From positions 496,001 to 560,000 of the forward strand of contig NZ_JAIKTS010000001.1 of the NCBI RefSeq assembly GCF_023556335.1: a stretch of DNA of 64,000 bases, read 5' to 3'. The position numbers and the translations under genes were made by a program. The DNA is from Stenotrophomonas mori (lineage in GTDB: Bacteria > Pseudomonadota > Gammaproteobacteria > Xanthomonadales > Xanthomonadaceae). The notes beneath the pieces are model-generated. The model ran no database searches, was not told the DNA's origin, and saw only the letters and a program-made list of their open reading frames with translations. Positions 56,014 to 64,000 of this stretch are shown in pieces. How positions within the stretch are numbered: the first letter of the stretch is position 1; every line of letters starts with the position of its first letter.

Positions 56014-56924
56014 AGCGATTTCGCCAGCCGGTACAGCGTGAACGCGCCGATGGCTTCCAGAAGCAGCGCCACGAGCAGGATCTTCTTGCCCAGGGCAGCC
56101 TGGAACATCGGTTGGAAGAACTCGGGGTTGAGCAGGCTCATGAACAGCGCCGACAGCACCGGCAGCAGCCCCAGCACCCAGGCCGACATGCGGGTTTCCG
56201 AGGTGGTGGCCTGCAGCTCGCGCTGGACTTCCTCCATGTCGCGCATGAAGTCGCTCATGCGCTGCAGGATCTGGTCGCTGCGGCCGCCGATGCGGATGCT
56301 GGTGCCGAGGATCACCGACAGCATTTCCAGCGGCTGCAGGCGGTAGGCCTGGGCCGCCTGCAGCAGCGCGCGGTCCAGGTCCATGCCGGCGCGGGTGTAG
56401 GACAGGGTGCTGTCGAGGATCGGCCGCAGTGGCGGGGTGACGTTCTGCACCGCGCCCTGGAAGGCCATGGACAGGCTGTTGCCGATGCCGGTCATGCGCA
56501 CCATGTTCTCGAGGAAGTCCGGCATCTGCGCGACCAGGCGCTGGCGGACCTTCTCGATGCGGCGCTGCAGCCACAGCCCCATGCCGAGCAGGTAGAGCAG
56601 CAGCGTGAGCAGCCCGAACCAGGCCGAGCCGAGGCGCATGCCGGCGCCGACGCCCAGCACCAGGCCGGGGAGCAGCAGCAGGACCAGGGTGTGCACGCGG
56701 TCGTCGAGCCCGGCGCGGCGCAGCAGCTCGGCCCAGCGCTGGCGGCGCGGCGCCGGCCCCGCGGCGGCCCGGCCCGCGGGGCCGGCAGACGCGGGCGGGA
56801 GCCGGGTTTCGGCATGCTGCGCGGCCGAGCGCTGCTGATGGCGCGCGGCGACACCCCACCACAGGTGCAGGGCGCCGGCCACCAGCAGCAGGGCGATGCT
56901 GGCCATCAGCAGGGCGGCGGTCAT
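56010..56924 (-). CDS. tadB: Tad inner-membrane platform protein TadB
   Basis: T2SS-F-type membrane protein of 304 residues, partner of TadC. It has an N-terminal helix, a paired central helix region (VLLLLPGLVLGVGAG, LLTLLLYLLGMGLWLQ), the QMPDFLENMVRMTGIGNSL core typical of TadB, and two C-terminal helices (VLGLLPVLSALFMSLL and ILLVALLLEAIGAFTLY). It overlaps tadA and tadC by ATGA on either side. Confidence 0.92.
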   Translation of the reverse strand: MTAALLMASIALLLVAGALHLWWGVAARHQQRSAAQHAETRLPPASAGPAGRAAAGPAPRRQRWAELLRRAGLDDRVHTLVLLLLPGLVLGVGAGMRLGSAWFGLLTLLLYLLGMGLWLQRRIEKVRQRLVAQMPDFLENMVRMTGIGNSLSMAFQGAVQNVTPPLRPILDSTLSYTRAGMDLDRALLQAAQAYRLQPLEMLSVILGTSIRIGGRSDQILQRMSDFMRDMEEVQRELQATTSETRMSAWVLGLLPVLSALFMSLLNPEFFQPMFQAALGKKILLVALLLEAIGAFTLYRLAKSL

Positions 56925-58279
56925 GGCAGTTCACCCAGCGCGGCCTGGCGCAGCTCCAGCCGATAGGGTTCGAGCTTGTGGCAGTGGGGGTGGAAGCCGA
57001 GGCCGATCCAGCGGTCGCGTTCCCGGCCGTCGTCGTCGACCCAGCTCTCGTGCTTGAACAGCTCCTGGCTGCTGATGATGTTGTCGCTGATCCCGGTGAT
57101 CTCGGTGACCGACAGGATCACCCGGCGGCCGTTGCCCAGCCGCGAGATCTGCACGATGAAGTCGATGGCGCTGGCGATCTGCCGGCGCAGGCTCTCCTCG
57201 CTGCCCTGGAAGCCGGCGAAACCGGCCAGCATCTCCAGCCGGTAGAGGCAGTCGCGCGGCGAGTTGGCGTGGATGGTGGCCATCGAGCCGTCGTGGCCGG
57301 TGTTCATCGCCTGCAGCATCTCCAGCACCTCGGCACCGCGCACCTCGCCGACCACGATCCGGTCCGGGCGCATGCGCAGGCTGTTGCGCACCAGTTCGCG
57401 GATGCTGACCGCACCGCTGCCGTCGAAACCGCCAAGCCGGCTTTCCAGGCGCACCACATGCGGGTGGTTCAGGGAAAGCTCGGCGGTGTCCTCGATGGTG
57501 ATGACCCGCTCGTTGTGGGGAATGAAGGCCGCCAGCGCATTGAGCAGCGAGGTCTTGCCGGAGCTGGTGCCTCCGGAGATGAGGATGTTGCAGCGCCCGC
57601 GCACCATCGCGTTGAGCAGGGCATAGATGGCCTTGTCGAAGGCACCGCGGCCAAGCAGCTCGTCGGGGGTGAACGGGTCCTTGCGGAACTTGCGGATCGA
57701 CACCATCGGCCCGTCGACCGCGAGCGGGGAGATGATCGCGTTCAACCGCCCGCCATTGGGCAGCCGTGCGTCGACCATGGGGTTGGAGTCGTCCAGGCGG
57801 CGACCCAGCGGCGCGATGATGCGGCGCAGGATGCGCAGCAGGTGGCGGTCGTCGCTGAAGCGCTGCGGCGCCCGCTGCAGGATGCCGCCGCTGGAGACGT
57901 GCACGTCCTTGTAGCCGTTGATCAGGATGTCCTCGATCTCCGGGTCGTACAGCAGGTCGTCCAGCGGCCCGAAACCGATCAGCTCCTTCTGCAGGGCGGT
58001 GGCGACGGCCTCCATTTCCTGGGCATTGACCGGGATCTTCCATTCCTTGACGAAGGCCGCGGTCTGCGCCTGGACGAACTTGGCGGTGGTCGCCGGCGAC
58101 CAGGAATCGATGTCCACCCGCTCGTCCTCGATATGGTTGAGCAGGTACTCGTGGGCGGCCGACAGCACGCTCTGGAACTGTTCGGTCTGTTCGAACGGCA
58201 CGCCGGGGGCGCGTTCGGTCTCGGCGACGGAGGGGGGGGTGTGCTGCATGAGGGGAGTGACCTTGTCTTCCATGCTCAT
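56921..58279 (-). CDS. tadA: Tad pilus assembly ATPase TadA (CpaF)
   Basis: Hexameric secretion ATPase of 452 residues that powers Flp pilus extension. The N-terminal helical part (LNHIEDERVDIDSWS) leads into EIEDILINGYKDVHV, the PilT/GspE-like core. Walker A is SGGTSSGKTSLLN; Walker B is RPDRIVVGEVRGAE; the Asp and His boxes lie between (ITIEDTAELSL, GHDGSMATIHAN). Start at 58279 overlaps the tadZ stop. Fully intact. Confidence 0.96.
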   Translation of the reverse strand: MSMEDKVTPLMQHTPPSVAETERAPGVPFEQTEQFQSVLSAAHEYLLNHIEDERVDIDSWSPATTAKFVQAQTAAFVKEWKIPVNAQEMEAVATALQKELIGFGPLDDLLYDPEIEDILINGYKDVHVSSGGILQRAPQRFSDDRHLLRILRRIIAPLGRRLDDSNPMVDARLPNGGRLNAIISPLAVDGPMVSIRKFRKDPFTPDELLGRGAFDKAIYALLNAMVRGRCNILISGGTSSGKTSLLNALAAFIPHNERVITIEDTAELSLNHPHVVRLESRLGGFDGSGAVSIRELVRNSLRMRPDRIVVGEVRGAEVLEMLQAMNTGHDGSMATIHANSPRDCLYRLEMLAGFAGFQGSEESLRRQIASAIDFIVQISRLGNGRRVILSVTEITGISDNIISSQELFKHESWVDDDGRERDRWIGLGFHPHCHKLEPYRLELRQAALGELP

Positions 58280-59541
58280 CGACCCAGGAGGGAGGCGAGG
58301 CGGGCCAGGGGATGCCTGGACGGGGATTCGCGGCCGCCGGCCAGGTGCCGTACCAGCGGCTGCAGCGCGCGGACATAGGGATCGCGGGGGGCGCTTTCGC
58401 TCAGCAAGCGGCCGCGGCCGGTGCTGGAGCGCAGCATGCGGCTGCGCTCGGGCAGCGTGGCCAGCAGCGGCAGCGCGAAGCGTTCGGCGATCTGCCGGTC
58501 GCCGAGGCCGCCTTCGGGATCGTAGCGGTTGACCACCAGCCGCAGCCGTTCGTCGCGCAGGCCGCGCTGCTCCAGCTCGCGGATGCACTGGTCCAGCGAG
58601 ACCAGCGCCCCGATGCCCTGGTCGACGACCAGCCAGATCTCGTGGGCCTGCTCCAGCAGTGCATCGGGAAGGTGCGGGGTCGAGACTCCGCCGGTATCGG
58701 CCAGGACGAGCGGGAAGATGGCGCGCAGCTGCTTCAGCAGCGCCGCGGGCTCGTGCGCGGCGGGCACGCCGGCGCCGGCCAGTCCCAGCAGGGCCAGGCC
58801 GCTGGCATGGTGGCCCAGCGCGGTGGACGCGAACGTGGCATCGATGCGCTCGACATTGCGCAGCGCCTCTTCGTAGCTGAAATGGGTGTCGATGCCCAGG
58901 TAGAGCGCGCCGTCGCCCCCCGGCGAACCGAGGTCCAGCAGCAGCGTCGGATGGAGGGCGCGGGGGGCGGCCCCGGCGTCGCGGGCGGCCAGCTGCGCGG
59001 CCAGGTGGACGGCCAGCAGGGTGGTGCCGATGCCGGGACGCACGCCATGCAGGAGTACCAGGCGACCGCTGGCGGCCTCCGGAGCCGCCGCCGGCGGCGT
59101 GGCGAGCGGTGCGGCGGGCGCGGCCTGCGCGCTCACGCGGGTGATGACTTCTAGGAACTGCGCGGCATCGTCGTCGATGTCGACGAAGTCGCGCACGCCC
59201 GCGCGCACCGCGCCCAGCAGGTGCTGGGCCTGTTCCGGGCCGTCCGTGCCGACGCCGACCATCGGCAGCGGGCAGCCGGTGGCGGCGAGCTGCCGCGCCA
59301 GGCCGGTGGAGTAGCTGGCGTTGCCGCCGCAGTAGTCGAGCAGCACCAGGCTGGCGCCGGTGGCGATCCCGGCCAGCTGCGGCGCGCCCACCTCGCGGCT
59401 GTCCACCCAGTTCAGGCGGGCATGCCCGGACAGCGTCGCGCCCAGCCGGGCCATGTGCCGGTTGTCGGGCGCGTAAAGCACCAGGTGCAGGTTGGGCGTC
59501 TGGTTCGGGTGCATGAGCGGCAGGGGCAGGACCGGTGTCAT
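58276..59541 (-). CDS. tadZ: Tad pilus localisation protein TadZ (CpaE)
   Basis: ParA/MinD-like protein of 421 residues with an N-terminal receiver-like domain (LHLVLYAPDNRHMARLGA, LVLLDYCGGN, VRAGVRDFVDIDDDAAQF). The ATPase-like domain begins RLVLLHGVRPGIGTTLLAVHLA: both signature lysines of the deviant Walker A are absent, and a second region reads LLLDLGSPGGDGALYLG. Family members often have degenerate Walker motifs, so this may recruit the pilus machine to the pole without hydrolysis. Confidence 0.87.
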   Translation of the reverse strand: MTPVLPLPLMHPNQTPNLHLVLYAPDNRHMARLGATLSGHARLNWVDSREVGAPQLAGIATGASLVLLDYCGGNASYSTGLARQLAATGCPLPMVGVGTDGPEQAQHLLGAVRAGVRDFVDIDDDAAQFLEVITRVSAQAAPAAPLATPPAAAPEAASGRLVLLHGVRPGIGTTLLAVHLAAQLAARDAGAAPRALHPTLLLDLGSPGGDGALYLGIDTHFSYEEALRNVERIDATFASTALGHHASGLALLGLAGAGVPAAHEPAALLKQLRAIFPLVLADTGGVSTPHLPDALLEQAHEIWLVVDQGIGALVSLDQCIRELEQRGLRDERLRLVVNRYDPEGGLGDRQIAERFALPLLATLPERSRMLRSSTGRGRLLSESAPRDPYVRALQPLVRHLAGGRESPSRHPLARLASLLGR

Positions 59542-59551
59542 GGTGTCTGTG

Positions 59552-60886
59552 TCAGCGGGAGAATCCGGGCAGCTGGTCGCTGGAGGCGGGGTGCAGCAGC
59601 CACGCCCCCCAGACCGGGAGGTTGGGTTCGGCCTCGCGCTGGCCGGGCAGCGGGATCGCGGTGCCGCGCGCCAGCGGCTGCACCAGGCGCGGGGTGACCA
59701 CGATCACCAGCTCCTTGTCCTCGCGCTTGTAGTCGAGATTGCGGAAGAACGAGCCGATGATCGGGATGTCGCCCAGCAGCGGGATCTTGTTGACCATCGA
59801 GGTCAGCTGGCTGCTGACCAGGCCGCCGATGACGAAGCTCTCGCCGTCGCCGAGCTCGACGGTGGTGTCGGCCCGCCGCGTGGTGATGGCCGGGATCTGC
59901 ACGCCTTCCAGGGTGATGCCGCGGGTGTAGTCCAGATCGCTGGCTTCCGGCGCGACCTTCAGCGCGATGCGGTCCGGGGCCAGCACGGTGGGCGTGACGG
60001 TGAGGCCGATGCCGAAAGGCTTGAACTTGACCGTGGTGGTGCCCAGGCCCTGGGGCTCGAGGATCGGCAGCTCGCCGCCGGCCAGGAAGCTGGCGCTCTG
60101 CCCGGACAGGGCCACCAGGGTGGGTTCGGCCAGCACCCGCGCCATGCCGTTGCTCTGCAGCAGGTTGAGGCTGGCGTCCCACCGGTGGGTGGCCGAGCTG
60201 GCGATCAGCTTGAACGCCGAGGACAGTGCGCTGCCGCCGTCGCTGGCGCTGCTCGGGGAGCTCATGCCGTAGCTGAACCCGCCATTGGCGTTCTTGAAGT
60301 TCAGGCCGATCTGGCGCAGCACGCTGCGGTTGAACTCCACCACCTTGACCTCGACCTGGACCACGCCGGTGCCGGCGATGGTCGAGGCGTCGCTGACCCG
60401 TTCCTCGTCGCCGGCCGCGACCGTGGCGGCCTTGCGCGCCGCTTCGTGCGCCAGCAGCGACGATGCCTGGCCATGCAGCAGGGCCTGGCCGTCCTGGACC
60501 GCGACGGCCGGCGAGGCGGCATCGAGCAGGCCGCGCTGCACGGCGCTGCGCACCTCCACCTGGACACGGGTCGGGGTCTCCTGGCGCCGCTGCCACAGCA
60601 GCAGGGTGGTGTTGCCGGCATGTTTCCCGACCAGCAGCACCTGGCCCCTGTCGCGCAGCGTGGTGATGTCGGCGATGGCCGGATCGGCGATCGCGATGCG
60701 TTCCACGTCGGCGGGCAGCCGCCACGGGCGTTGCTCGTGCAGTTCCAACCGCACGGTGTCGGTGGCCGGTGCCTGGGCCAGCGCGGGGAACGCCGGCAGG
60801 GCCAGCGCGGCGGCGATCAGCAGCAGGCGGGCCAGCGGGCGCGCAGGGCGGGGACGTGTCGATGCCATGGTCACACTCCGGTTCAT
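59552..60886 (-). CDS. rcpA: Tad outer-membrane secretin RcpA (CpaC)
   Basis: Secretin of 444 residues forming the outer-membrane gate for the pilus. After a signal peptide (LARLLLIAAALALPAFPALAQA) comes the pilus-type N domain (PADVERIAIADPAIADITTL, VLLVGKHAGNTTLLLW), an N1/BON-like stretch, then the secretin core with SGQSASFLAGGELPI, ITLEGVQIPAITTRRADTTV and NKIPLLGDIPIIGSFFRN, the standard secretin signature. It overlaps the rcpC stop by ATGA. Confidence 0.95.
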   Translation of the reverse strand: MNRSVTMASTRPRPARPLARLLLIAAALALPAFPALAQAPATDTVRLELHEQRPWRLPADVERIAIADPAIADITTLRDRGQVLLVGKHAGNTTLLLWQRRQETPTRVQVEVRSAVQRGLLDAASPAVAVQDGQALLHGQASSLLAHEAARKAATVAAGDEERVSDASTIAGTGVVQVEVKVVEFNRSVLRQIGLNFKNANGGFSYGMSSPSSASDGGSALSSAFKLIASSATHRWDASLNLLQSNGMARVLAEPTLVALSGQSASFLAGGELPILEPQGLGTTTVKFKPFGIGLTVTPTVLAPDRIALKVAPEASDLDYTRGITLEGVQIPAITTRRADTTVELGDGESFVIGGLVSSQLTSMVNKIPLLGDIPIIGSFFRNLDYKREDKELVIVVTPRLVQPLARGTAIPLPGQREAEPNLPVWGAWLLHPASSDQLPGFSR

Positions 60887-61929
60887 GGCGAGGAAAGCGG
60901 GGCGGTCTGGGTGCCGCGCACGATCTCGATACCGCCGTTGCGGGGGGCCGGCCGGGACACCGGCCGGGAAGGGGGCGCGGGACGGTGTGGCCGTGCGGCG
61001 GTTCCGGTGCCGGCCAGTCCGCCCAGGTCGATGCCGGCGAAGGCCTGGTTCTCCGGCCGGCCAGCCTGCTCCGAGGCGATGCCGTCCAGACCGCCGCGAA
61101 CCGCCAGCACCGGCGCCGGCGCGGCGAAGATGCCGTCGTCCGCCACCGCGGTGTCGGCCGGGTTGCGCAGGGCGAGGAACAGCTTGCCGCTCTGGGCGCC
61201 CAGCAGCAGCCGCCCGATCATGTCCACCTGCACCGCCAGCACCGCGGTCCGTGCCGGCTGGGTGCCCGGGCTGCCGGCGCTGCCGCCGGAGCTGCTGCGG
61301 GCCATGATCGATTCGGCCCGGCTGCCGGGCTCGGCGGCGGGCGTCTCCGCGGGCAAGGGGGCATCGGTGTGCGGTCCGGCAAGCATGTCGCGGTCGCCAT
61401 AGCCGAGTACGCGCTGGCGGGACAGCAGCAGGCGTGCCTGGGTGGTGTCCTGGCGGACGCTGCCGGCGTCGCCGATGCCCGGCAGGCTCATGAACACGTC
61501 GACGTAGTCGCCGGGACTCACGCGGTTGCCGGCGCTGGCCAGTTCGTCCACCGGCACGGCGATCGCACGTTCGCCGGGGTTGAGGGCCAGGGCGATGCCG
61601 CGCGATACCGCGCTGCGGCGGATCGGCTGGCCCGCGGCGACATCCTCGAGCAGGACGCCGCCGACGACCGCACTGACATGGCTGAAGCTGTCCGAGTGCA
61701 GCTCGTCGCTGCCGGCCAGGGTGAGCCCGTCGGCCGACAGGGGCGTGCCGGCGGTCAGAGCACGGCTGGCGACGACCTGCTCATGGCGCTGCGCAGCCGT
61801 TGTCGGCACCGGCGGTGCCGCGGCCTGGGGCGGGTTCATCGAGCGCCGGCCATAGCCGAAGGCGAGGATCGCCAGCAGGACGGCGAGCGCCAGCAGCAGT
61901 GCGGCAGTGATGCGGATGGCCTTGGGCAT
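60883..61929 (-). CDS. rcpC: Tad pilus periplasmic protein RcpC (CpaB)
   Basis: A 348-residue protein with one N-terminal membrane helix (ITAALLLALAVLLAILAFGYG), a SAF-like domain (VVASRALTAGTPLSADGLTL, VLLEDVAAGQPIRRSAVSRG) and ALNPGERAIAVPVDELASAGNRVSPGDYVDVF, the CpaB hallmark. The C terminus is Pro/Arg-rich and probably disordered. The start at 61929 drops an upstream Arg-rich extension. Confidence 0.93.
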   Translation of the reverse strand: MPKAIRITAALLLALAVLLAILAFGYGRRSMNPPQAAAPPVPTTAAQRHEQVVASRALTAGTPLSADGLTLAGSDELHSDSFSHVSAVVGGVLLEDVAAGQPIRRSAVSRGIALALNPGERAIAVPVDELASAGNRVSPGDYVDVFMSLPGIGDAGSVRQDTTQARLLLSRQRVLGYGDRDMLAGPHTDAPLPAETPAAEPGSRAESIMARSSSGGSAGSPGTQPARTAVLAVQVDMIGRLLLGAQSGKLFLALRNPADTAVADDGIFAAPAPVLAVRGGLDGIASEQAGRPENQAFAGIDLGGLAGTGTAARPHRPAPPSRPVSRPAPRNGGIEIVRGTQTAPLSSP

Positions 61930-61957
61930 CTGGAATTCCCCCTGGGTACGTCGTGGT

Positions 61958-62446
61958 TCAAAGGCCGTCGTCGAGCTGGACGACGGCGCTGCTGCGCAGG
62001 CCTTCGCCCAGCACCCAGCCGAACAGGTTGCCGGTGCCGGGCAGGAACGGATGCTGGTCGTAGTCGTAGAAGACGCTGACCTGGATGCAGCGTGCGGTGC
62101 CGCCGCCGTTGCACGCATAGGCGTCGGAAACGGCGATCGGAGGCGTGGTGGCATCACCGCAGTTGGCGGCGTCGCCGGAGAAATTGAGCAGCCACTGCAT
62201 CGAGCGCGCGGCGGCCTGGCAGGCGTTGCTGCGGCGCTCGCCCAGGTCGCCATGACGCAGCGCGGCGCGCGCGCCCTCGCCGGCGGCCAGCGCCAGCGAC
62301 TGCTGCGCGGCGAAGATCATGACCCCGGAAAAGGTGAGCAGCAGCAGCGGGAGGACGCCGAACATCAGCAGGAAGGCGTATTCGATGCTGATCACGCCGC
62401 GCTGTCCGTGCGGCGGGGACGATCCTGGTGTGCGTCGGCTAGCCAT
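61958..62446 (-). CDS. tadE: Tad pseudopilin TadE
   Basis: Minor pseudopilin of 162 residues. The prepilin cleavage region is RG/VISIEYAFL: cleavage after Gly17 would leave Glu22 at position 5 of the mature protein, followed by Tyr. One N-terminal helix follows (FLLMFGVLPLLLLTFSGVMIF). The rest is soluble with a few cysteines. Its start lies eight bases inside the tadV end. Confidence 0.87.
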   Translation of the reverse strand: MASRRTPGSSPPHGQRGVISIEYAFLLMFGVLPLLLLTFSGVMIFAAQQSLALAAGEGARAALRHGDLGERRSNACQAAARSMQWLLNFSGDAANCGDATTPPIAVSDAYACNGGGTARCIQVSVFYDYDQHPFLPGTGNLFGWVLGEGLRSSAVVQLDDGL

Positions 62447-62975
62447 GGGTTCCCTCCGGAAACGTGACCATCAACGTGGCGATGCCCAGGTAGGCGGCAT
62501 AGGGAATTCCCGAGCGGCCCTGGCGCGACGCCATCATTCGGTTGAACCAGCCGCAGCCGCACATCCGTTCGCGGGCGCGGTCGACTGCGGGCAGGCACGC
62601 CAGCAGGTGGCTGGCGTGCCGGCTCCTGGCGAACAGCACCGCAAGCGCATAAGCCCCGGCCAGCAGGCTGGCGATGATCCAGAGCGGAACCAGTGCGCGT
62701 GCGCCCAGCAACAGGCCCAGCACCGCGAACAGCTTCACATCGCCGGCGCCCATCCAGCCGAGCACGTAGAACGGCAGCAGCGCCGCCAGGCCCAGCAGCA
62801 GCCCGGTGGCGGCCATGCCGGGCGGCGTGGAGATCGCCGGCAGCAACAGGCTGGCCGCCACACCGCCCAGCACCGCTGCCAGCAACCCGCGGTTGGATAC
62901 GCGGCGCGCATACAGATCGGTATAGACCGTGTAGGCGCCGAGGACCGCCGCGAGGGCTGCCGACAGGGGGGCCAT
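62439..62975 (-). CDS. tadV: Prepilin peptidase TadV (CpaA)
   Basis: Type IV-prepilin-like aspartyl protease of 178 residues with about five helices. Catalytic aspartates are in YTDLYARRVSN (first Asp) and GAGDVKLF (second, in the GxGD motif). It matures Flp and TadE. No methyltransferase domain, as normal for TadV. IPYAAYLGIATL is the conserved C-terminal stretch. Confidence 0.94.
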   Translation of the reverse strand: MAPLSAALAAVLGAYTVYTDLYARRVSNRGLLAAVLGGVAASLLLPAISTPPGMAATGLLLGLAALLPFYVLGWMGAGDVKLFAVLGLLLGARALVPLWIIASLLAGAYALAVLFARSRHASHLLACLPAVDRARERMCGCGWFNRMMASRQGRSGIPYAAYLGIATLMVTFPEGTHG

Positions 62976-62987
62976 GACCGTCGCCTG

Positions 62988-63167
62988 TCAGGGGAATGCG
63001 TTGCTCACCACTTCGCCGAGCTTGGTGAACAGGTTGGTGAAGAAGGTTCCCAGGGCGGGGCCTGCGGTAACGACCAGCACCCCTGCGATCACCGCCGCCA
63101 ACAGGCCGTACTCCAGTGCGGTGACACCGTCTTCTTCAGCGAGAAACCTGCGGATCTGTGCGTTCAT
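62988..63167 (-). CDS. flp: Flp-type major pilin
   Basis: A 59-residue Flp pilin. The leader MNAQIRRFLAEEDG ends in Gly14; the mature protein starts VTALEYG with the Glu-Tyr pair at positions 5 and 6, as required for TadV processing. A single hydrophobic helix (LLAAVIAGVLVVTAG) and FTNLFTKLGEVVSNAF follow. The start at 63167 has GGAG upstream; an ATG four codons earlier is possible. It is the first gene of the Tad operon and probably made in excess over the rest. Confidence 0.95.
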   Translation of the reverse strand: MNAQIRRFLAEEDGVTALEYGLLAAVIAGVLVVTAGPALGTFFTNLFTKLGEVVSNAFP

Positions 63168-63179
63168 GATGTTCTCCAT

Positions 63180-63639
63180 GAGAAACAGAGGCCGGCGCAA
63201 GGCCGGACGTGCCGGGAAAACCGGTGTCGCCACCTCCCGGGTGGAGGCATGGACCTGCGGTTGGCGTCGGCAGGGAAGGCACATGAACCTTGACGGAAGC
63301 CGTGGCCGGCCACCCCGTGACAATTCCGTTCCAGCCCCATGACGCGGCGTGCACGTCCATGTCCATGTCCATCATTCCCATCCGGTGCATGAATGAATAC
63401 ACGTATTCGGCAAAAAACCACGGGTATTCGTATGTGTGACGCGCTTCTCTGTTTGCGTCCATGACGTGTCCATGTCCTGCAGGAGTGTTGTATGAATGGG
63501 ACATGGACGCGCCGGCAGGGCGGAACTGCGCGCCGGATGCAGGGGGCCAGGTGTTTCGTGGTTCGTAGTGCAGTGGATGCAGCGAGCCATCGGCCGGTAT
63601 CTGGAATTCGGGCTTAGGACGGGACTCACCCGGACGGTA
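63180..63639. promoter_or_regulatory. flp upstream region with repeated GTCCATGTCC motifs
   Basis: No gene is seen in this 460-bp stretch. GTCCAT occurs three times in tandem at 63355-63372; an inverted pair GTCCATGTCC/GGACATGGAC lies at 63468-63477 and 63499-63508; GAATAC-AC-GTATTC is a palindrome at 63395-63408, with GTATTC repeated at 63424. It separates flp from a divergent open frame and is the likely control region for both. Confidence 0.55.
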
Positions 63640-64000
63640 ATGGACGTTCATATTGATGCGATTGGCGAGCAACCACTGAGGTCGTTCGATCTGTCCACGC
63701 TGGGGGGCATCCTCCGTGTGTGCCACGTTGAACTGGTGCTGCTGGACGGCCAGCCGCCGATGGCGGCGGTGACATCGTTTGTCCACGACCAGGCGTTGCT
63801 GTGCACGTTCGAACTCGGGGCCCGCACCCGTGGCCGCTTCATGCTGCCGGTGGACTGGTGTCTGCTGGGGTGGATGGAGTCAGTGGACCCGGCCACCAGC
63901 TGGTGCCATGGCGTGCCGTTGGCGCCGGGCGGAATCGTTTCGGTGATGCCCGAGGGCATCACCGAGTTCGCACTGGGCGCCCACAGCCGGGTGACGTTCG
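63640..64000 (+). CDS. Hypothetical protein, possible AraC-type regulator N-terminal part (truncated by window)
   Basis: An open frame from ATG at 63640 runs off the right edge (120 codons). It reads MDVHIDAIGEQPLRSFDL, HVELVLLDGQPP, LGARTRGRFMLPVDWCLLGW, SWCHGVPLAPGGIVSVMPEG and FALGAHSRV. The P-x-G-x-x-S-V-M-P-x-G turn resembles the sensor part of AraC-like regulators, but the DNA-binding half is outside. It is divergent from flp, so it may regulate the Tad genes. Confidence 0.45.
   Translation, partial: MDVHIDAIGEQPLRSFDLSTLGGILRVCHVELVLLDGQPPMAAVTSFVHDQALLCTFELGARTRGRFMLPVDWCLLGWMESVDPATSWCHGVPLAPGGIVSVMPEGITEFALGAHSRVTF

Noticed and set aside
63168-63360. Sigma-54 promoter for flp
   Set aside because: TGGAACGGAATTGTCA on the minus strand resembles the -24 box but lacks the GC at -12.

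Overview
The window is about 64 kb of high-GC (roughly two-thirds G+C) bacterial chromosome. Gene content and order point to a gammaproteobacterium of the Xanthomonadaceae/Lysobacteraceae, nearest in style to Stenotrophomonas or Pseudoxanthomonas. The grounds are an hflK-hflC-DUF2065-purA cluster, a YfhM-like macroglobulin next to pbpC, a XAC0095-type protein, GTAG-headed REP hairpins resembling the SMAG repeats of Stenotrophomonas, and a FecR/LysM plus CHASE2-GGDEF pair. The genus is an inference; no rRNA or marker gene in the window settles it.

Layout. 1-2.8 kb: end of the 2-methylcitrate branch (acnD C-terminal part, then prpF). 2.9-10.4 kb: periplasmic lipoprotein alpha-2-macroglobulin and penicillin-binding protein 1C. 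10.6-13.3 kb: stress genes (ferritin-like protein and peroxiredoxin on the minus strand; Hsp20 and CbpA on the plus strand). 13.3-15.2 kb: a four-copy ~90-bp REP-pair array, a PilH-like receiver and a YhdH-type oxidoreductase. 15.3-19.3 kb: hflK-hflC-DUF2065-purA, closed by a perfect 18-bp inverted repeat. 19.3-25.1 kb: an accessory block on the minus strand holding an AT-rich 1001-residue SF2 helicase and a translationally coupled pair, MazG-like NTP pyrophosphohydrolase plus PD-(D/E)XK-DUF2075 NTPase; I read this as a candidate defence locus. 25.1-26.0 kb: a structured leader with its own terminator and a downstream complementary segment, resembling the C4 antisense arrangement, in front of a XAC0095-like gene.

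26.1-31.2 kb: small hypothetical genes, a PAS-AraC regulator, an exported M1 aminopeptidase, and a broken Doc toxin next to an intact AbrB-type antitoxin. 31.4-34.6 kb: glycine decarboxylase gcvP under a tandem glycine riboswitch. 34.8-46.3 kb: housekeeping and hypothetical genes (Bcr/CflA efflux, a frameshifted HAD phosphatase, metG, DUF2147, VOC and serine hydrolase, DUF885, DUF502, DUF4442). 46.4-51.6 kb: CHASE2-GGDEF cyclase with its FecR/LysM partner, CnoX-like thioredoxin, DUF2968.

51.7-63.2 kb: a complete Tad (Flp) pilus locus on the minus strand, in order flp, tadV, tadE, rcpC, rcpA, tadZ, tadA, tadB, tadC, tadD, DUF3613, tadG, with most neighbours overlapping by an ATGA tetranucleotide. 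The flp upstream region carries repeated GTCCATGTCC motifs and a palindrome, and diverges from an open frame that runs off the right edge and may be a regulator.
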